From Candidatus Omnitrophota bacterium (GTDB taxonomy: Bacteria; Omnitrophota; Gorgyraeia; Zapsychrales; Fredricksoniimonadaceae), in NCBI GenBank assembly GCA_030650275.1, contig JAUSEK010000007.1, forward strand, positions 1 through 51,968: DNA of 51,968 bases, read 5' to 3'. The stretch's first letter is position 1; the number at the start of each line of letters is the position of its first letter. Below, piece by piece: positions 17,059-24,985 of this stretch. The position numbers and the translations under genes were made by a program. The notes beneath the pieces were generated by a model, which searched no databases, was not told where the DNA came from, and was given only the letters and a program-made list of their open reading frames with translations.

Positions 17059-17730
17059 TTATACTTTTTCAAATTTAGCCTTTAAGGCCTCGATTTCAAT
17101 GGGCGTGTATTGCTCCCAACGGGCGGACTGAGGATCGATCATTTTGGGGGAGAGGACAAAAGGCTGCAGGACATAATGTTTAGCGCCATCAATCAAATGC
17201 TGGATATCACACAGATCGTCACTAGAGCAAAATTCTTTGACCAACGTGGTGCGCAGCTGATACGGCAAACCGCTGGCCATGATCAGGTCAATGCTTTCCC
17301 GGATCTTCTGCGTATCACAAACAACGCCCGCGGCCCGGCTGTATTTCGCCCATGACGACTTAACGTCCATGGCAATATAGTCGATCAAATGACGTTCCAT
17401 GAGGGAAGATAAGATTTCCGGATGGCTGCCGTTGGTATCTAATTTGACCGCAAAACCCATGTCTTTGATGCGGACGATAAAATCTGACAGACCTTTTTGC
17501 AGGGTTGGTTCACCGCCGGTGATGACAACTCCCTGCAATTTTCCCCGGTGCCTGTCCAGGTGGTCCAGGACCTCTTGCACAGGCACCGGTGTTTGGAACA
17601 ATTGCGGGCAAACCAGTTCAGGGTTATGGCAAAAGCCACAGCGGAAGTTGCAGCCCTGGGTGAAAACAGTGGCCGCGACCTTGCCCGGGAAATCCACCAA
17701 TGTTAATTTTTGAAAACCGCCTATGCGCAT
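17059..17730 (-). CDS. nrdG: Anaerobic ribonucleotide reductase activating protein (radical SAM)
   Basis: 223 residues. Uses S-adenosylmethionine and a [4Fe-4S] cluster to generate the glycyl radical on NrdD. The cluster motif is CNFRCGFC (CX3CX2C), followed by HNPELV, and the SAM-binding GGEPTLQ is near residue 72. The N-terminal FQKLTLVDFPGKVAATVFTQG is typical of this activase family. It overlaps the end of nrdD by 10 bases and so is translationally coupled to its substrate protein. The family (COG1180-like) also contains pyruvate formate-lyase activases, but position and the adjacent NrdD make the assignment secure. Confidence 0.93.
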   Translation of the reverse strand: MRIGGFQKLTLVDFPGKVAATVFTQGCNFRCGFCHNPELVCPQLFQTPVPVQEVLDHLDRHRGKLQGVVITGGEPTLQKGLSDFIVRIKDMGFAVKLDTNGSHPEILSSLMERHLIDYIAMDVKSSWAKYSRAAGVVCDTQKIRESIDLIMASGLPYQLRTTLVKEFCSSDDLCDIQHLIDGAKHYVLQPFVLSPKMIDPQSARWEQYTPIEIEALKAKFEKV

Positions 17731-19823
17731 ACCTGATACGTCTTACGTTCGTGGAACTCCTCCTTTTTACCTTTATTCCATTGCTTGACCGGCCTCAAAT
17801 ACCCCACCACCCGCGAATACACCTCGCATTCGCTCGCACAGTGCTCACAGGTGAAGTGTTCGCCGGCCAAATAACCGCAACCGGGGCAGACACTGAACGT
17901 GGGGGTAATCGTGAAATACGGCAAACGGTAACGCGTGCAGATCGTGCGCACCAGGTTCTTAACACTCTGGGCATCATCAATGCGTTCGCCCACAAAACCA
18001 TGCAGAACCGTGCCGCCGGTATACAATGTCTGCAGATCATCCTGATGGTCCAGGGCCTCGAACAGATCGCTGGTGTATTGCACCGGCAAATGCGTTGAAT
18101 TTGAATAGAACGGTTCATGGCCCTGGCGGTATTCCTCCTCATTGGCACAGATGATATCAGGGGACAGGGCCTTATCCAATTTGGCCAGACTATACGTCGT
18201 CCCCTCTGCCGGTGTGGCTTCCAGGTTAAAAATATTGCCTGTTTCCTGCTGGTATTGCATGAGTTTGGCCCGCATGAATTCCAATACTTTCACGGCAAAG
18301 GCCTTGCCTTCAGGCGAAGCGATGTTCTTCCCTAATAAATTCACGCAGGCCTCATTTGTCCCCAAAAGCCCTATGGTGGAAAAGTGATTTTTCCAATACT
18401 GGTCAAAACGCTCCTTCATATGACGCAAATAAAACTTGATATAAGGATACAGGTTCTCCTCGGTGAGTTTTTCCAGGATCTTGCGTTTGATCTCCAAACT
18501 CTCTTTGGCCAGGTCCATTTTTTTCGTTAATTGGGCAAAGAATTCTTCTTGGCTTTTGGACATATGGCCGATCCGCGGCAAATTGATGGTGACGACCCCG
18601 ATCGATCCGGTCAGGGGTGCTGCCCCGAACAAACCGCCGCCGCGTTTTCTCAATTCACGGTTATCCAGACGCAGGCGGCAGCACATGCTGCGCGCGTCCG
18701 CGGGATCCATGTCTGAATTGATGAAGTTGGAAAAATACGGGATCCCGTATTTGGCGGTCATTTGCCATAACAATTCCAGATTGGGATTGTCCCAGTTGAA
18801 ATCCTTGGTCATGTTGTACGTCGGAATTGGAAAGGTGAATACGCGTCCCTTGGCGTCCCCGGCGAGCATCACTTCCAAAAAGGCCTTATTGAACATGTCC
18901 AGCTCTTTTTTGAATTCACCGTAGGTCTCCTTTTGCGCCTGGCCGCCGATGATCACCCCCTGGTCCTTGTAATAACTGGGAACGGTCAGGTCCATGGTGA
19001 TGTTGGTGAACGGTGTCTGGAAACCGACACGGGTGGGCACATTCACGTTAAAAACAAATTCCTGCAGGGCTTGTTTGACGTCTTCGTAAGTCAAAGCGTC
19101 ATAGCGGATGAACGGCGCCAGCAATGTGTCAAAATTAGAGAAGGCCTGCGCGCCGGCCGCCTCTCCTTGCAGGGTGTAAAAGAAATTCACGATCTGCCCC
19201 AGGGCACTGCGCAAATGTTTGGGCGGTTTGCTTTCCATCTTGCCGGAGACCCCTTTAAAACCGACGGTCAACAGGTCTTGCAGGTCCCAGCCCACGCAAT
19301 AAACGCTTAAAAGGCCGAGGTCATGGATATGAAAGTCCCCTTTTTGATGCGCATCTTTAATGGCCGCGGGATAAATGCGGCTTAGCCAGTAAAGTTTGCT
19401 GACCTCGGAAGAAATATAATGGTTCAGCCCCTGTAAGGAATAGGCCATGTTGCTGTTCTCGTTGACCCGCCAATCCTGCTGGTCCAGGTACTGGTCCACC
19501 AGGCCGGTATTGAACCTTGAGACAATTTCACGCATCTCGGCGTGCTGCTGACGGTAAAGGATATAGGCCTTGGCGGTTTTGCGGTAAGGGGACGAGAGCA
19601 AGACCTCCTCAACGATGTCCTGGATCCCTTCCACCGTCGGATTATCAACAAGGACCTGCTGGGCAATGTTCAATACCCTCACCGTCAGCGTCTGGGCCAT
19701 GTCCGGGCCGAATTCCCCCGTGACCTGACCGGCCTTGACAATGGCCTTGGTGATCTTCTTAGGGTCAAACCCTTCTGTCCTGCCGTTGCGCTTGATGACG
19801 GTCGTGAATACGGCGATGGCCAT
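17721..19823 (-). CDS. nrdD: Anaerobic (class III) ribonucleoside-triphosphate reductase
   Basis: 700 residues. Makes deoxyribonucleotides without oxygen using a glycyl radical. An ATP-cone regulatory domain occupies roughly the first 95 residues (TTVIKRNGRTEGFDPKKI). The large catalytic barrel follows. Near the C-terminus are the zinc site, Cys pairs in CPGCGYLAG and CEHCASEC, and the glycyl-radical loop RVVGYLRPVKQWNKGK. I use ATG at 19821-19823, which has AAAGGGA 7-8 bases upstream and opens directly into the ATP cone; the frame is open further to 19928 but that stretch only shadows the upstream gene. Presence of this enzyme argues for growth without oxygen. Confidence 0.96.
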   Translation of the reverse strand: MAIAVFTTVIKRNGRTEGFDPKKITKAIVKAGQVTGEFGPDMAQTLTVRVLNIAQQVLVDNPTVEGIQDIVEEVLLSSPYRKTAKAYILYRQQHAEMREIVSRFNTGLVDQYLDQQDWRVNENSNMAYSLQGLNHYISSEVSKLYWLSRIYPAAIKDAHQKGDFHIHDLGLLSVYCVGWDLQDLLTVGFKGVSGKMESKPPKHLRSALGQIVNFFYTLQGEAAGAQAFSNFDTLLAPFIRYDALTYEDVKQALQEFVFNVNVPTRVGFQTPFTNITMDLTVPSYYKDQGVIIGGQAQKETYGEFKKELDMFNKAFLEVMLAGDAKGRVFTFPIPTYNMTKDFNWDNPNLELLWQMTAKYGIPYFSNFINSDMDPADARSMCCRLRLDNRELRKRGGGLFGAAPLTGSIGVVTINLPRIGHMSKSQEEFFAQLTKKMDLAKESLEIKRKILEKLTEENLYPYIKFYLRHMKERFDQYWKNHFSTIGLLGTNEACVNLLGKNIASPEGKAFAVKVLEFMRAKLMQYQQETGNIFNLEATPAEGTTYSLAKLDKALSPDIICANEEEYRQGHEPFYSNSTHLPVQYTSDLFEALDHQDDLQTLYTGGTVLHGFVGERIDDAQSVKNLVRTICTRYRLPYFTITPTFSVCPGCGYLAGEHFTCEHCASECEVYSRVVGYLRPVKQWNKGKKEEFHERKTYQVCA

Positions 19824-19836
19824 ATCTTTCCCTTTC

Positions 19837-20628
19837 TTAAATATAAGAACGTGTTTTACGGAAGTTGCCATGACGGATCTGTGTCGCCCTCTCATCCATA
19901 GGCGTATATTCCTGGGAAGGCGCGTCATAGACGGAAACCACCGGCATGTCCTTAAAAAATCCTTTGGCCCATTGGAGGCGTTGACGTTCCATGGGTCTGG
20001 CCCCGCTGGGCCTTAACGGCGTGTTCAACTGCACCTCATCAGGGCCCACGCGCCGGGCCGCCTGCGCTATTTGCGCCACGCTTTCAATATTTTCATTGAC
20101 CAGCATCACCTGCAAAGCCAGCTTGCCTTTAAAAGAAGCACGGAAATCCACGATCCCCTGGATCACCCCGGCCAGGTCAAGCGTTTGTCCTTTGTCCACT
20201 GTTTCAAAAGACACCTGACTTGCGGCGTCCAGTTTGGCCAGCACAAAATCCGCGAGCATCAGGTCCGCGCGCACTTCAGGCAGGGACATCAGCGATGAAT
20301 TGGTGATCACCGCCACCTTCTCATGCCGCAAACCTTTGATCTTGCGGATCATTTCCCCCAAATTTTTGGCTAAAGTCGGCTCGCCGCGTCCGGAAAAGGT
20401 GATGTGGTCCACAAAATGTAAGGGAATGCGGCGGATCTCATCGACAATTTCATCGGCAGGCACAAAGACCTTGCGCTCATTGGTCAATTTCGCGGTCTTG
20501 CCCAATTGACAATAAATGCAATCCATATTGCAGATCTTCTGCGTTGAAGAAAGCGGATCAACGCCTAGTGACCTGCCCAAACGCCAGGAATGCACCGGTC
20601 CATAGATATATTGAAAAGGAGCGATCAT
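19837..20628 (-). CDS. Radical SAM protein (COG0731/wyosine-synthase-like) co-transcribed with nrdDG
   Basis: 263 residues. The cluster motif CNMDCIYCQLG (CX3CX2C), the SAM-binding FSGRGEPTLAKN and the preceding PLSSTQKICNMDC place it in the radical SAM superfamily, closest in pattern to short COG0731-type proteins whose bacterial members have no firm function. I chose ATG at 20626-20628 because GGGAGGAATT lies just upstream. It is the first gene after two NrdR-like boxes, and nrdD begins 13 bases after it, so its job may be linked to anaerobic nucleotide reduction. An additional activase or repair role for NrdD is only a hypothesis. Confidence 0.88.
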   Translation of the reverse strand: MIAPFQYIYGPVHSWRLGRSLGVDPLSSTQKICNMDCIYCQLGKTAKLTNERKVFVPADEIVDEIRRIPLHFVDHITFSGRGEPTLAKNLGEMIRKIKGLRHEKVAVITNSSLMSLPEVRADLMLADFVLAKLDAASQVSFETVDKGQTLDLAGVIQGIVDFRASFKGKLALQVMLVNENIESVAQIAQAARRVGPDEVQLNTPLRPSGARPMERQRLQWAKGFFKDMPVVSVYDAPSQEYTPMDERATQIRHGNFRKTRSYI

Positions 20629-20663
20629 CCGTACAATTCCTCCCTGCCTGCCGGCTTGCATTT

Positions 20664-20679
20664 ACACCATATTTAGTGG
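20664..20679 (-). promoter_or_regulatory. NrdR box, promoter-proximal copy
   Basis: A 16-base site (ACACCATATTTAGTGG on the plus strand) that matches 13 of 16 positions of the known NrdR palindrome ACACWATATATWGTGT as I recall it. It lies 35 bases upstream of the radical SAM-nrdD-nrdG operon. NrdR is the universal bacterial repressor of ribonucleotide reductase genes. Confidence 0.6.
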
Positions 20680-20694
20680 TATAAGAATCTTTGA

Positions 20695-20710
20695 CCACTA
20701 TATCGTGTGG
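20695..20710 (-). promoter_or_regulatory. NrdR box, distal copy
   Basis: A second 16-base site (CCACTATATCGTGTGG on the plus strand) matching 12 of 16 NrdR consensus positions. It is separated from the first by exactly 15 bases, so the centres lie 31 bases apart. Tandem boxes with this spacing are the known NrdR operator layout, which strengthens both calls. Confidence 0.55.
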
Positions 20711-20752
20711 ATTAATATAAGATAATTGCGGGGATGTGTATATGAGCAATAC

Positions 20753-20770
20753 TACGTAGGAACCTACGTA
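20753..20770. repeat. Perfect 8-base inverted repeat (TACGTAGG / CCTACGTA)
   Basis: Perfect arms separated by two bases in the gap between nirK and the radical SAM gene. It is the first of three palindromic units stacked in 20753-20865 and looks like repeat debris rather than a promoter element. Confidence 0.5.
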
Positions 20771-20781
20771 CTGCAACAATA

Positions 20782-20826
20782 AACCCTGCTTCGCTCAATT
20801 GCTTTCGCGTTGGGCTTCGCAGGGTT
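20782..20826. repeat. Imperfect palindromic unit (AACCCTGC ... GCAGGGTT)
   Basis: Eight-base perfect arms flank a loop rich in the alternating words TTCGC and GCG. The pattern resembles the units beside atpE and hemA copy 2, where a CCCTCGCT word pairs loosely with a GCTCGGG word. Probably a member of the same class of small intergenic repeats. Confidence 0.45.
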
Positions 20827-20832
20827 AAATTC

Positions 20833-20865
20833 GCCCAAACAACTTACGTCCCGTAAGTTGTGGGC
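20833..20865 (-). terminator. Strong hairpin immediately after nirK (possible terminator)
   Basis: Ten-base perfect arms (20839-20848 and 20852-20861) with a three-base loop, extended by a GCCC/GGGC pairing across a two-base bulge. It begins four bases after the nirK stop codon. The downstream U-tract is short, so termination or 3'-end protection of the nirK transcript is plausible but not certain. Confidence 0.45.
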
Positions 20866-20869
20866 TCAT

Positions 20870-22042
20870 TTAAGGATGGACCAAACAGCCGGGACATTTG
20901 ACCGGGTCCTGGTCGGAGAGATAAATGTTATAGTTGGGGTTCCCGTCGGCTTGCAGGAAGCCCGCCGCCCCCTTCTCCACGCGGAAAATGGCATGGTCCA
21001 CCAGGGTGTAATTGCCCGGGACCTCCAGGGCAAAGTCAACCACGGTGGCACCGCCGGCCGGAACTAATGTCGTCTGCACGCTGCGCGCCGGCGGACTGAT
21101 CAGGTCCGCTTCACGATAAACATGGTCAAAGATCTCTCCGATCACGTGAAAAGAAGAGATCAGATTAGGTCCGCCATTGCCGAAGAAGATCCTCACCCGG
21201 TCGCCGACCTTGGCGTTCAATACCCCTTCATTGGTCAATGACCCCACCCGTCCGTTGAAGACCACGAACATCGGATGCTCGTCCAGTCCTTTTTGATGCG
21301 AAAACTTCAACAGCACCGCGTCTCCCTGCTTGCCTTGGGCAAGTTCATCGCCCCACACGCTCTTGTCTTCTTGACCATCCATATGCGCATGGTCCATCTC
21401 AACGGGCTTCGGTTCCCCATCAGGGTTTTGTGCGTAGATCTCGCTTTGCATGACATAGAACTCTTTGTCCACCTTAGGCAAACCATTGGCCGGTTCAACC
21501 AGAATAAGACCATACATCCCGTTGGCAATATGGTCCATCACCGGCGGGGCCGCGCAATGATAGACATAAAGCCCCGGGGCCATCATTTTAAACCAGCTGA
21601 TACGTTTTTCACCGGGGACAACCGTTGTCACCGGGGCCCCGCCGCCCGGCCCTGTCACCGCGTGGAAATCAATATTGTGGGGCATGCCGGTGGTGTCTTT
21701 GCTTTCATGGTGCACCTCTAAAATATCACCCACGCGCACACGGATAAAGGGGCCGGGCACATGGCCGTCAAATGTCCAGAATTCATAATTGAGCCCTTTG
21801 TTAACTTCCATGACCTGACGCATGGACGTCATGTGCACTTCCACCACCGCGGGTACTCGACGGGTGATCGGCGCAGGCACTTGCGGGGCATAGATCAATG
21901 GCTGTTTCACGCGCAATTTAGGAAAAGAGACCGCGTCTTTGGCATGCACGATCATGCCGGAGACAAACGCGCTGATCACGAATAATAAAACCAAAAGCCC
22001 CTGAAATTTCTGGATGACCTTGCCTTCTTGAGATTTATCCAT
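20870..22042 (-). CDS. nirK: Copper-containing nitrite reductase (NO-forming)
   Basis: 390 residues. Reduces nitrite to nitric oxide in the periplasm. A signal or anchor segment lies at about 16-34. Copper ligands can be read: His122 (type 1) and the catalytic Asp125 and His127 (type 2) in MPHNIDFHA; His162 (type 2) and Cys163 (type 1) in VYHCAAPPV; His171 and Met176 (type 1) in DHIANGMYG; a C-terminal type 2 His in VDHAIFR. The SSFHVIGEIFD segment is of the class II NirK type. An odd C-terminal extension ends CPGCLVHP, a CXXC that is not a heme site. A GAGGATA ribosome site precedes the ATG, 14 bases after the octaheme gene, so electrons probably come from that cytochrome. Confidence 0.94.
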   Translation of the reverse strand: MDKSQEGKVIQKFQGLLVLLFVISAFVSGMIVHAKDAVSFPKLRVKQPLIYAPQVPAPITRRVPAVVEVHMTSMRQVMEVNKGLNYEFWTFDGHVPGPFIRVRVGDILEVHHESKDTTGMPHNIDFHAVTGPGGGAPVTTVVPGEKRISWFKMMAPGLYVYHCAAPPVMDHIANGMYGLILVEPANGLPKVDKEFYVMQSEIYAQNPDGEPKPVEMDHAHMDGQEDKSVWGDELAQGKQGDAVLLKFSHQKGLDEHPMFVVFNGRVGSLTNEGVLNAKVGDRVRIFFGNGGPNLISSFHVIGEIFDHVYREADLISPPARSVQTTLVPAGGATVVDFALEVPGNYTLVDHAIFRVEKGAAGFLQADGNPNYNIYLSDQDPVKCPGCLVHP

Positions 22043-22056
22043 AGTATCCTCGTTGA

Positions 22057-24984
22057 TCAGGGTCCTGCTTGGGTTGACGGGGCGGGATCGCTGGAAATGG
22101 TCAGCAGATAATCACGCAGGGCCTTGATCTGCCTGCGTTCATCCCCGTTGAGGATGTCCGCAGGCCCGGACTCATCAAAGTTTTTCGGGTCAAAATACGT
22201 CGGCATCTTGGTGCCGGGCAAAAGGTCCGCCGGATCGGTCAGCCATTGGATGATCCAGTCGGGTTTCAAACGCTTGGCGGTCAAGGCGAAATTCGGCGCC
22301 CAGCTGTCCGCGGAACCGCCGGGCATCTGGTCCCCCACGATATGGCATTGGGCACAGCCGAAATAATCCTTAGAGAATAGTTTGCCGGCGGCCTCAAACT
22401 CTTCCTTGCTCATCTGCGGATGATAAATGTCGGTGAACGGGAATTCCTGGTCATCAAGATAATTGAAATATTTGACCAAAGAATTGATCTGGCCGGCGTG
22501 GAAACTGTAGGTCGGCATGCGCACATGCAGCCACGGCCGTATGGGTGTGGGGCCATGCAGGAATTCGAACAGCCACTGGGCCTGCACTTTTTGGCCTTCC
22601 CCGACCAGATCCGGCGGCGAAAAACTGCGGACCACGGATCGGGCATCACTGGTCTCCTTGCCCTGATAGGCCACCAGCCAATCGACCACGGTGCTTTGAA
22701 TGGCCCCGCCTTCCCCTTCAATGACATGACAGCCCTGGCAATTGAACTGGCGCACGATCCTTTGTCCCTCATTGATGAACGCCGCTTTCACCCCCTGATT
22801 CGGCATTTTCGACGGATCAGGCCGGTCTTTGACAAAACCCATCAAAGCCGTAGTGATCGCCTGTGCTTCTTCTTCAGTGAAATTAAAATTGGGCATTTTG
22901 AGTTTTTCCAGGGCCTCTTTCACCCTGCCCTTGTCAAAAATACGGGGATCAAGCATTTTCTGTTTGAACCATGCCTCTTTGCTGTGTTCAATGTCCGCAA
23001 AACCGAAATCCAGCCGTTCAATGCTCTTACTGCCCTCTTCGGTCAATTCGGTACCGATGGGCTTTTCATTCTCAAACCCGGGGATGTTATGGCATGAAAA
23101 ACATCCGTATTCGCGGACGAGACGCCTGCCGGCGAACGTGAGTTTTTCATCCGTTGACATGGCCCTGATCCTGGCCTTGGAACTTTCAACGGTTTCCGAT
23201 TTTTTAAGGAGATCAAGAACAATGGTGTCCAGGGTCTGTTCATCCACCGGCACAATGGGCTCGGCCGCGGCCAACGAAACATCCTGCGCCAAATACGCGG
23301 CGATATCCGAGGCCTCCGTATCGCTCAAGCGCATGTTCGGCATTTTGCTTTCCGGATGATAATGCGGGGGGTTTTTAAGCCAGTCAAACAGCCACGCCCT
23401 GGACGTCTTGCTGCCTAAACCGACGAGGTTGGGCCCGAATTCACGTTGCAGTTGGCCGCGATCACGTTTGACATCTGTCTTTTGGGGTCCTACCTGATGA
23501 CAGGCCATGCATCCTAAAGATGAAACCAATTCTTTTCCTTTGACCGGGTCCCCATCCTGCGGCGCGTCCTGTGCCTTGAATGGTTTGCTGTTGGCGAACA
23601 GGAATGCCACGATCGCGTGAATCTCCTGTTGGTTCCTTTTAATGGAAGCCGGGTCATTGGTATTGCTTTGGTCAAAATACGACGGCATCCAGGTGTTGGG
23701 ACGCAGGGCCTTGGGGTTTGCGATCCATTGATAGGCCCATTCCATGGTGGTCTTGGACGCCAAAAATTCCAAACTCGGACCTGTTTTAGGCCAACCCTTG
23801 TATTTCTTGATGGTGTGACATGCGTAACAGCCGGCGCGTTCGATCAAATTCAGGCCAAAATTCAGGATCGGGGCGCCTTTGATGACGGTCTGGTCCTGAT
23901 GGCATTTGAAACACGATGCCTGTGTGGACTGCGCGGCCAGCATGGGCTGGTCCCAATGATGCGATTCCTTCCAGCCGTATTTCTTTTGCCATTCTTTTTT
24001 CTGTTCTTCATTGCGCGGCGTATGCGCGGCGGAAACAAAATCCGTGGCCCTGCCCCGCCCCATATGGCAGGTGGTGCAGGCGAACGAGTCCATCGGATGC
24101 GGGGAGTTCTTGTCTACGAACATTTCCAGGTCCGGATGTGCGCGAAACGGCTGGCCCACGTCCTTAAAATCAGGATTGTCTATCCCTAAATGGCAGGTGG
24201 TGCAGCGGTCCACCCGGGGGACTTTCATGAAATTCATATCTTCAGGGATATCTTTAAGGACGATCTGGCGGATCTTGTAATTCGGGTTGGCCAATTCAAC
24301 GAACGGCATATCGCGCACGGCTTCGGCCAATTGATCGGCCGGCGACATTTCCTGCAGATCAATGCGTTTCAATTTGCGCTGGAGGATCTCTGCTTTCTTG
24401 GCGACGGCCAAACGTTTTTTATCCAGGTCCCTGGCGTCTTTTTCGATATTTTGAATGTCGTTTGTTCTCGCCTTGATCACATCATCCTGGGCTTCGATCT
24501 TTAAGCGCAACTGTTCCATTCTTGCATCCAGGATGTCTAACTGTATTTTTAATTCCGGGGCCCCCTCTTGCCCCTTGCCCGCGGCTTGTTCATACCTATA
24601 CTTGAGCGCATCAAGATCGGCCTTGACGAATTGCGACTGCTGGACATAAAGTTCTTTGACCGTTTGAGCGTTGGTGATCCGCTGGCGGGACGAAACAACG
24701 GCCAGGGCCTGGGACTTTGACCCGTCCTGGACGGTTTTCAGTTCTTTAAGGACCTTTTGATAGTCCTCATTTTTGGCCAGCTCATTGTTCTGGGCGTCCA
24801 GTTTGACCCGGGTTTTTTCAACTTCCAGGGCCCTGAACTGGCGCTGATACGTTTTCCATTCACGGGCATAATCCTTGGCAAAAACACCGAACAAAGACAC
24901 CAAAAGCACCAGGGTCGCTATGGCAAAGATCTTCTGCAGTTTTTTCGGGTCGTAATGCGATTCAGGGGGCAACGGCGGGGGCAT
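22057..24984 (-). CDS. Membrane-anchored octaheme c-type cytochrome with coiled-coil stalk, complex 2
   Basis: 975 residues. A membrane helix lies near residues 17-36, followed by a long charged coiled coil (about 42-212), then eight CXXCH sites: CTTCH (from 261), CTTCH, CFKCH, CYACH, CMACH, CFSCH, CQGCH and CAQCH. Later hemes sit in class-I-like cytochrome c modules, each followed by a Met in a KMP- or RMP-type loop (for example SKMPNMR, TKMPTYF). The layout suggests a stalk holding a chain of heme domains out into the periplasm. It starts just after the subunit IV gene with no clear ribosome site, so it is probably translated by coupling. It likely carries electrons from Rieske/cytochrome b complex 2 to NirK. 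I know no named family with this exact layout. Confidence 0.9.
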   Translation of the reverse strand: MPPPLPPESHYDPKKLQKIFAIATLVLLVSLFGVFAKDYAREWKTYQRQFRALEVEKTRVKLDAQNNELAKNEDYQKVLKELKTVQDGSKSQALAVVSSRQRITNAQTVKELYVQQSQFVKADLDALKYRYEQAAGKGQEGAPELKIQLDILDARMEQLRLKIEAQDDVIKARTNDIQNIEKDARDLDKKRLAVAKKAEILQRKLKRIDLQEMSPADQLAEAVRDMPFVELANPNYKIRQIVLKDIPEDMNFMKVPRVDRCTTCHLGIDNPDFKDVGQPFRAHPDLEMFVDKNSPHPMDSFACTTCHMGRGRATDFVSAAHTPRNEEQKKEWQKKYGWKESHHWDQPMLAAQSTQASCFKCHQDQTVIKGAPILNFGLNLIERAGCYACHTIKKYKGWPKTGPSLEFLASKTTMEWAYQWIANPKALRPNTWMPSYFDQSNTNDPASIKRNQQEIHAIVAFLFANSKPFKAQDAPQDGDPVKGKELVSSLGCMACHQVGPQKTDVKRDRGQLQREFGPNLVGLGSKTSRAWLFDWLKNPPHYHPESKMPNMRLSDTEASDIAAYLAQDVSLAAAEPIVPVDEQTLDTIVLDLLKKSETVESSKARIRAMSTDEKLTFAGRRLVREYGCFSCHNIPGFENEKPIGTELTEEGSKSIERLDFGFADIEHSKEAWFKQKMLDPRIFDKGRVKEALEKLKMPNFNFTEEEAQAITTALMGFVKDRPDPSKMPNQGVKAAFINEGQRIVRQFNCQGCHVIEGEGGAIQSTVVDWLVAYQGKETSDARSVVRSFSPPDLVGEGQKVQAQWLFEFLHGPTPIRPWLHVRMPTYSFHAGQINSLVKYFNYLDDQEFPFTDIYHPQMSKEEFEAAGKLFSKDYFGCAQCHIVGDQMPGGSADSWAPNFALTAKRLKPDWIIQWLTDPADLLPGTKMPTYFDPKNFDESGPADILNGDERRQIKALRDYLLTISSDPAPSTQAGP

Positions 24985-24985
24985 A

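Noticed and set aside
19824-19928. Longer start for nrdD
   Set aside because: Codons before ATG 19823 shadow the upstream radical SAM gene, and the ribosome site fits the later ATG.
22420-23097. Open frame of 225 codons on the plus strand
   Set aside because: Antisense to the octaheme cytochrome gene, which has clear heme motifs and correct codon use.
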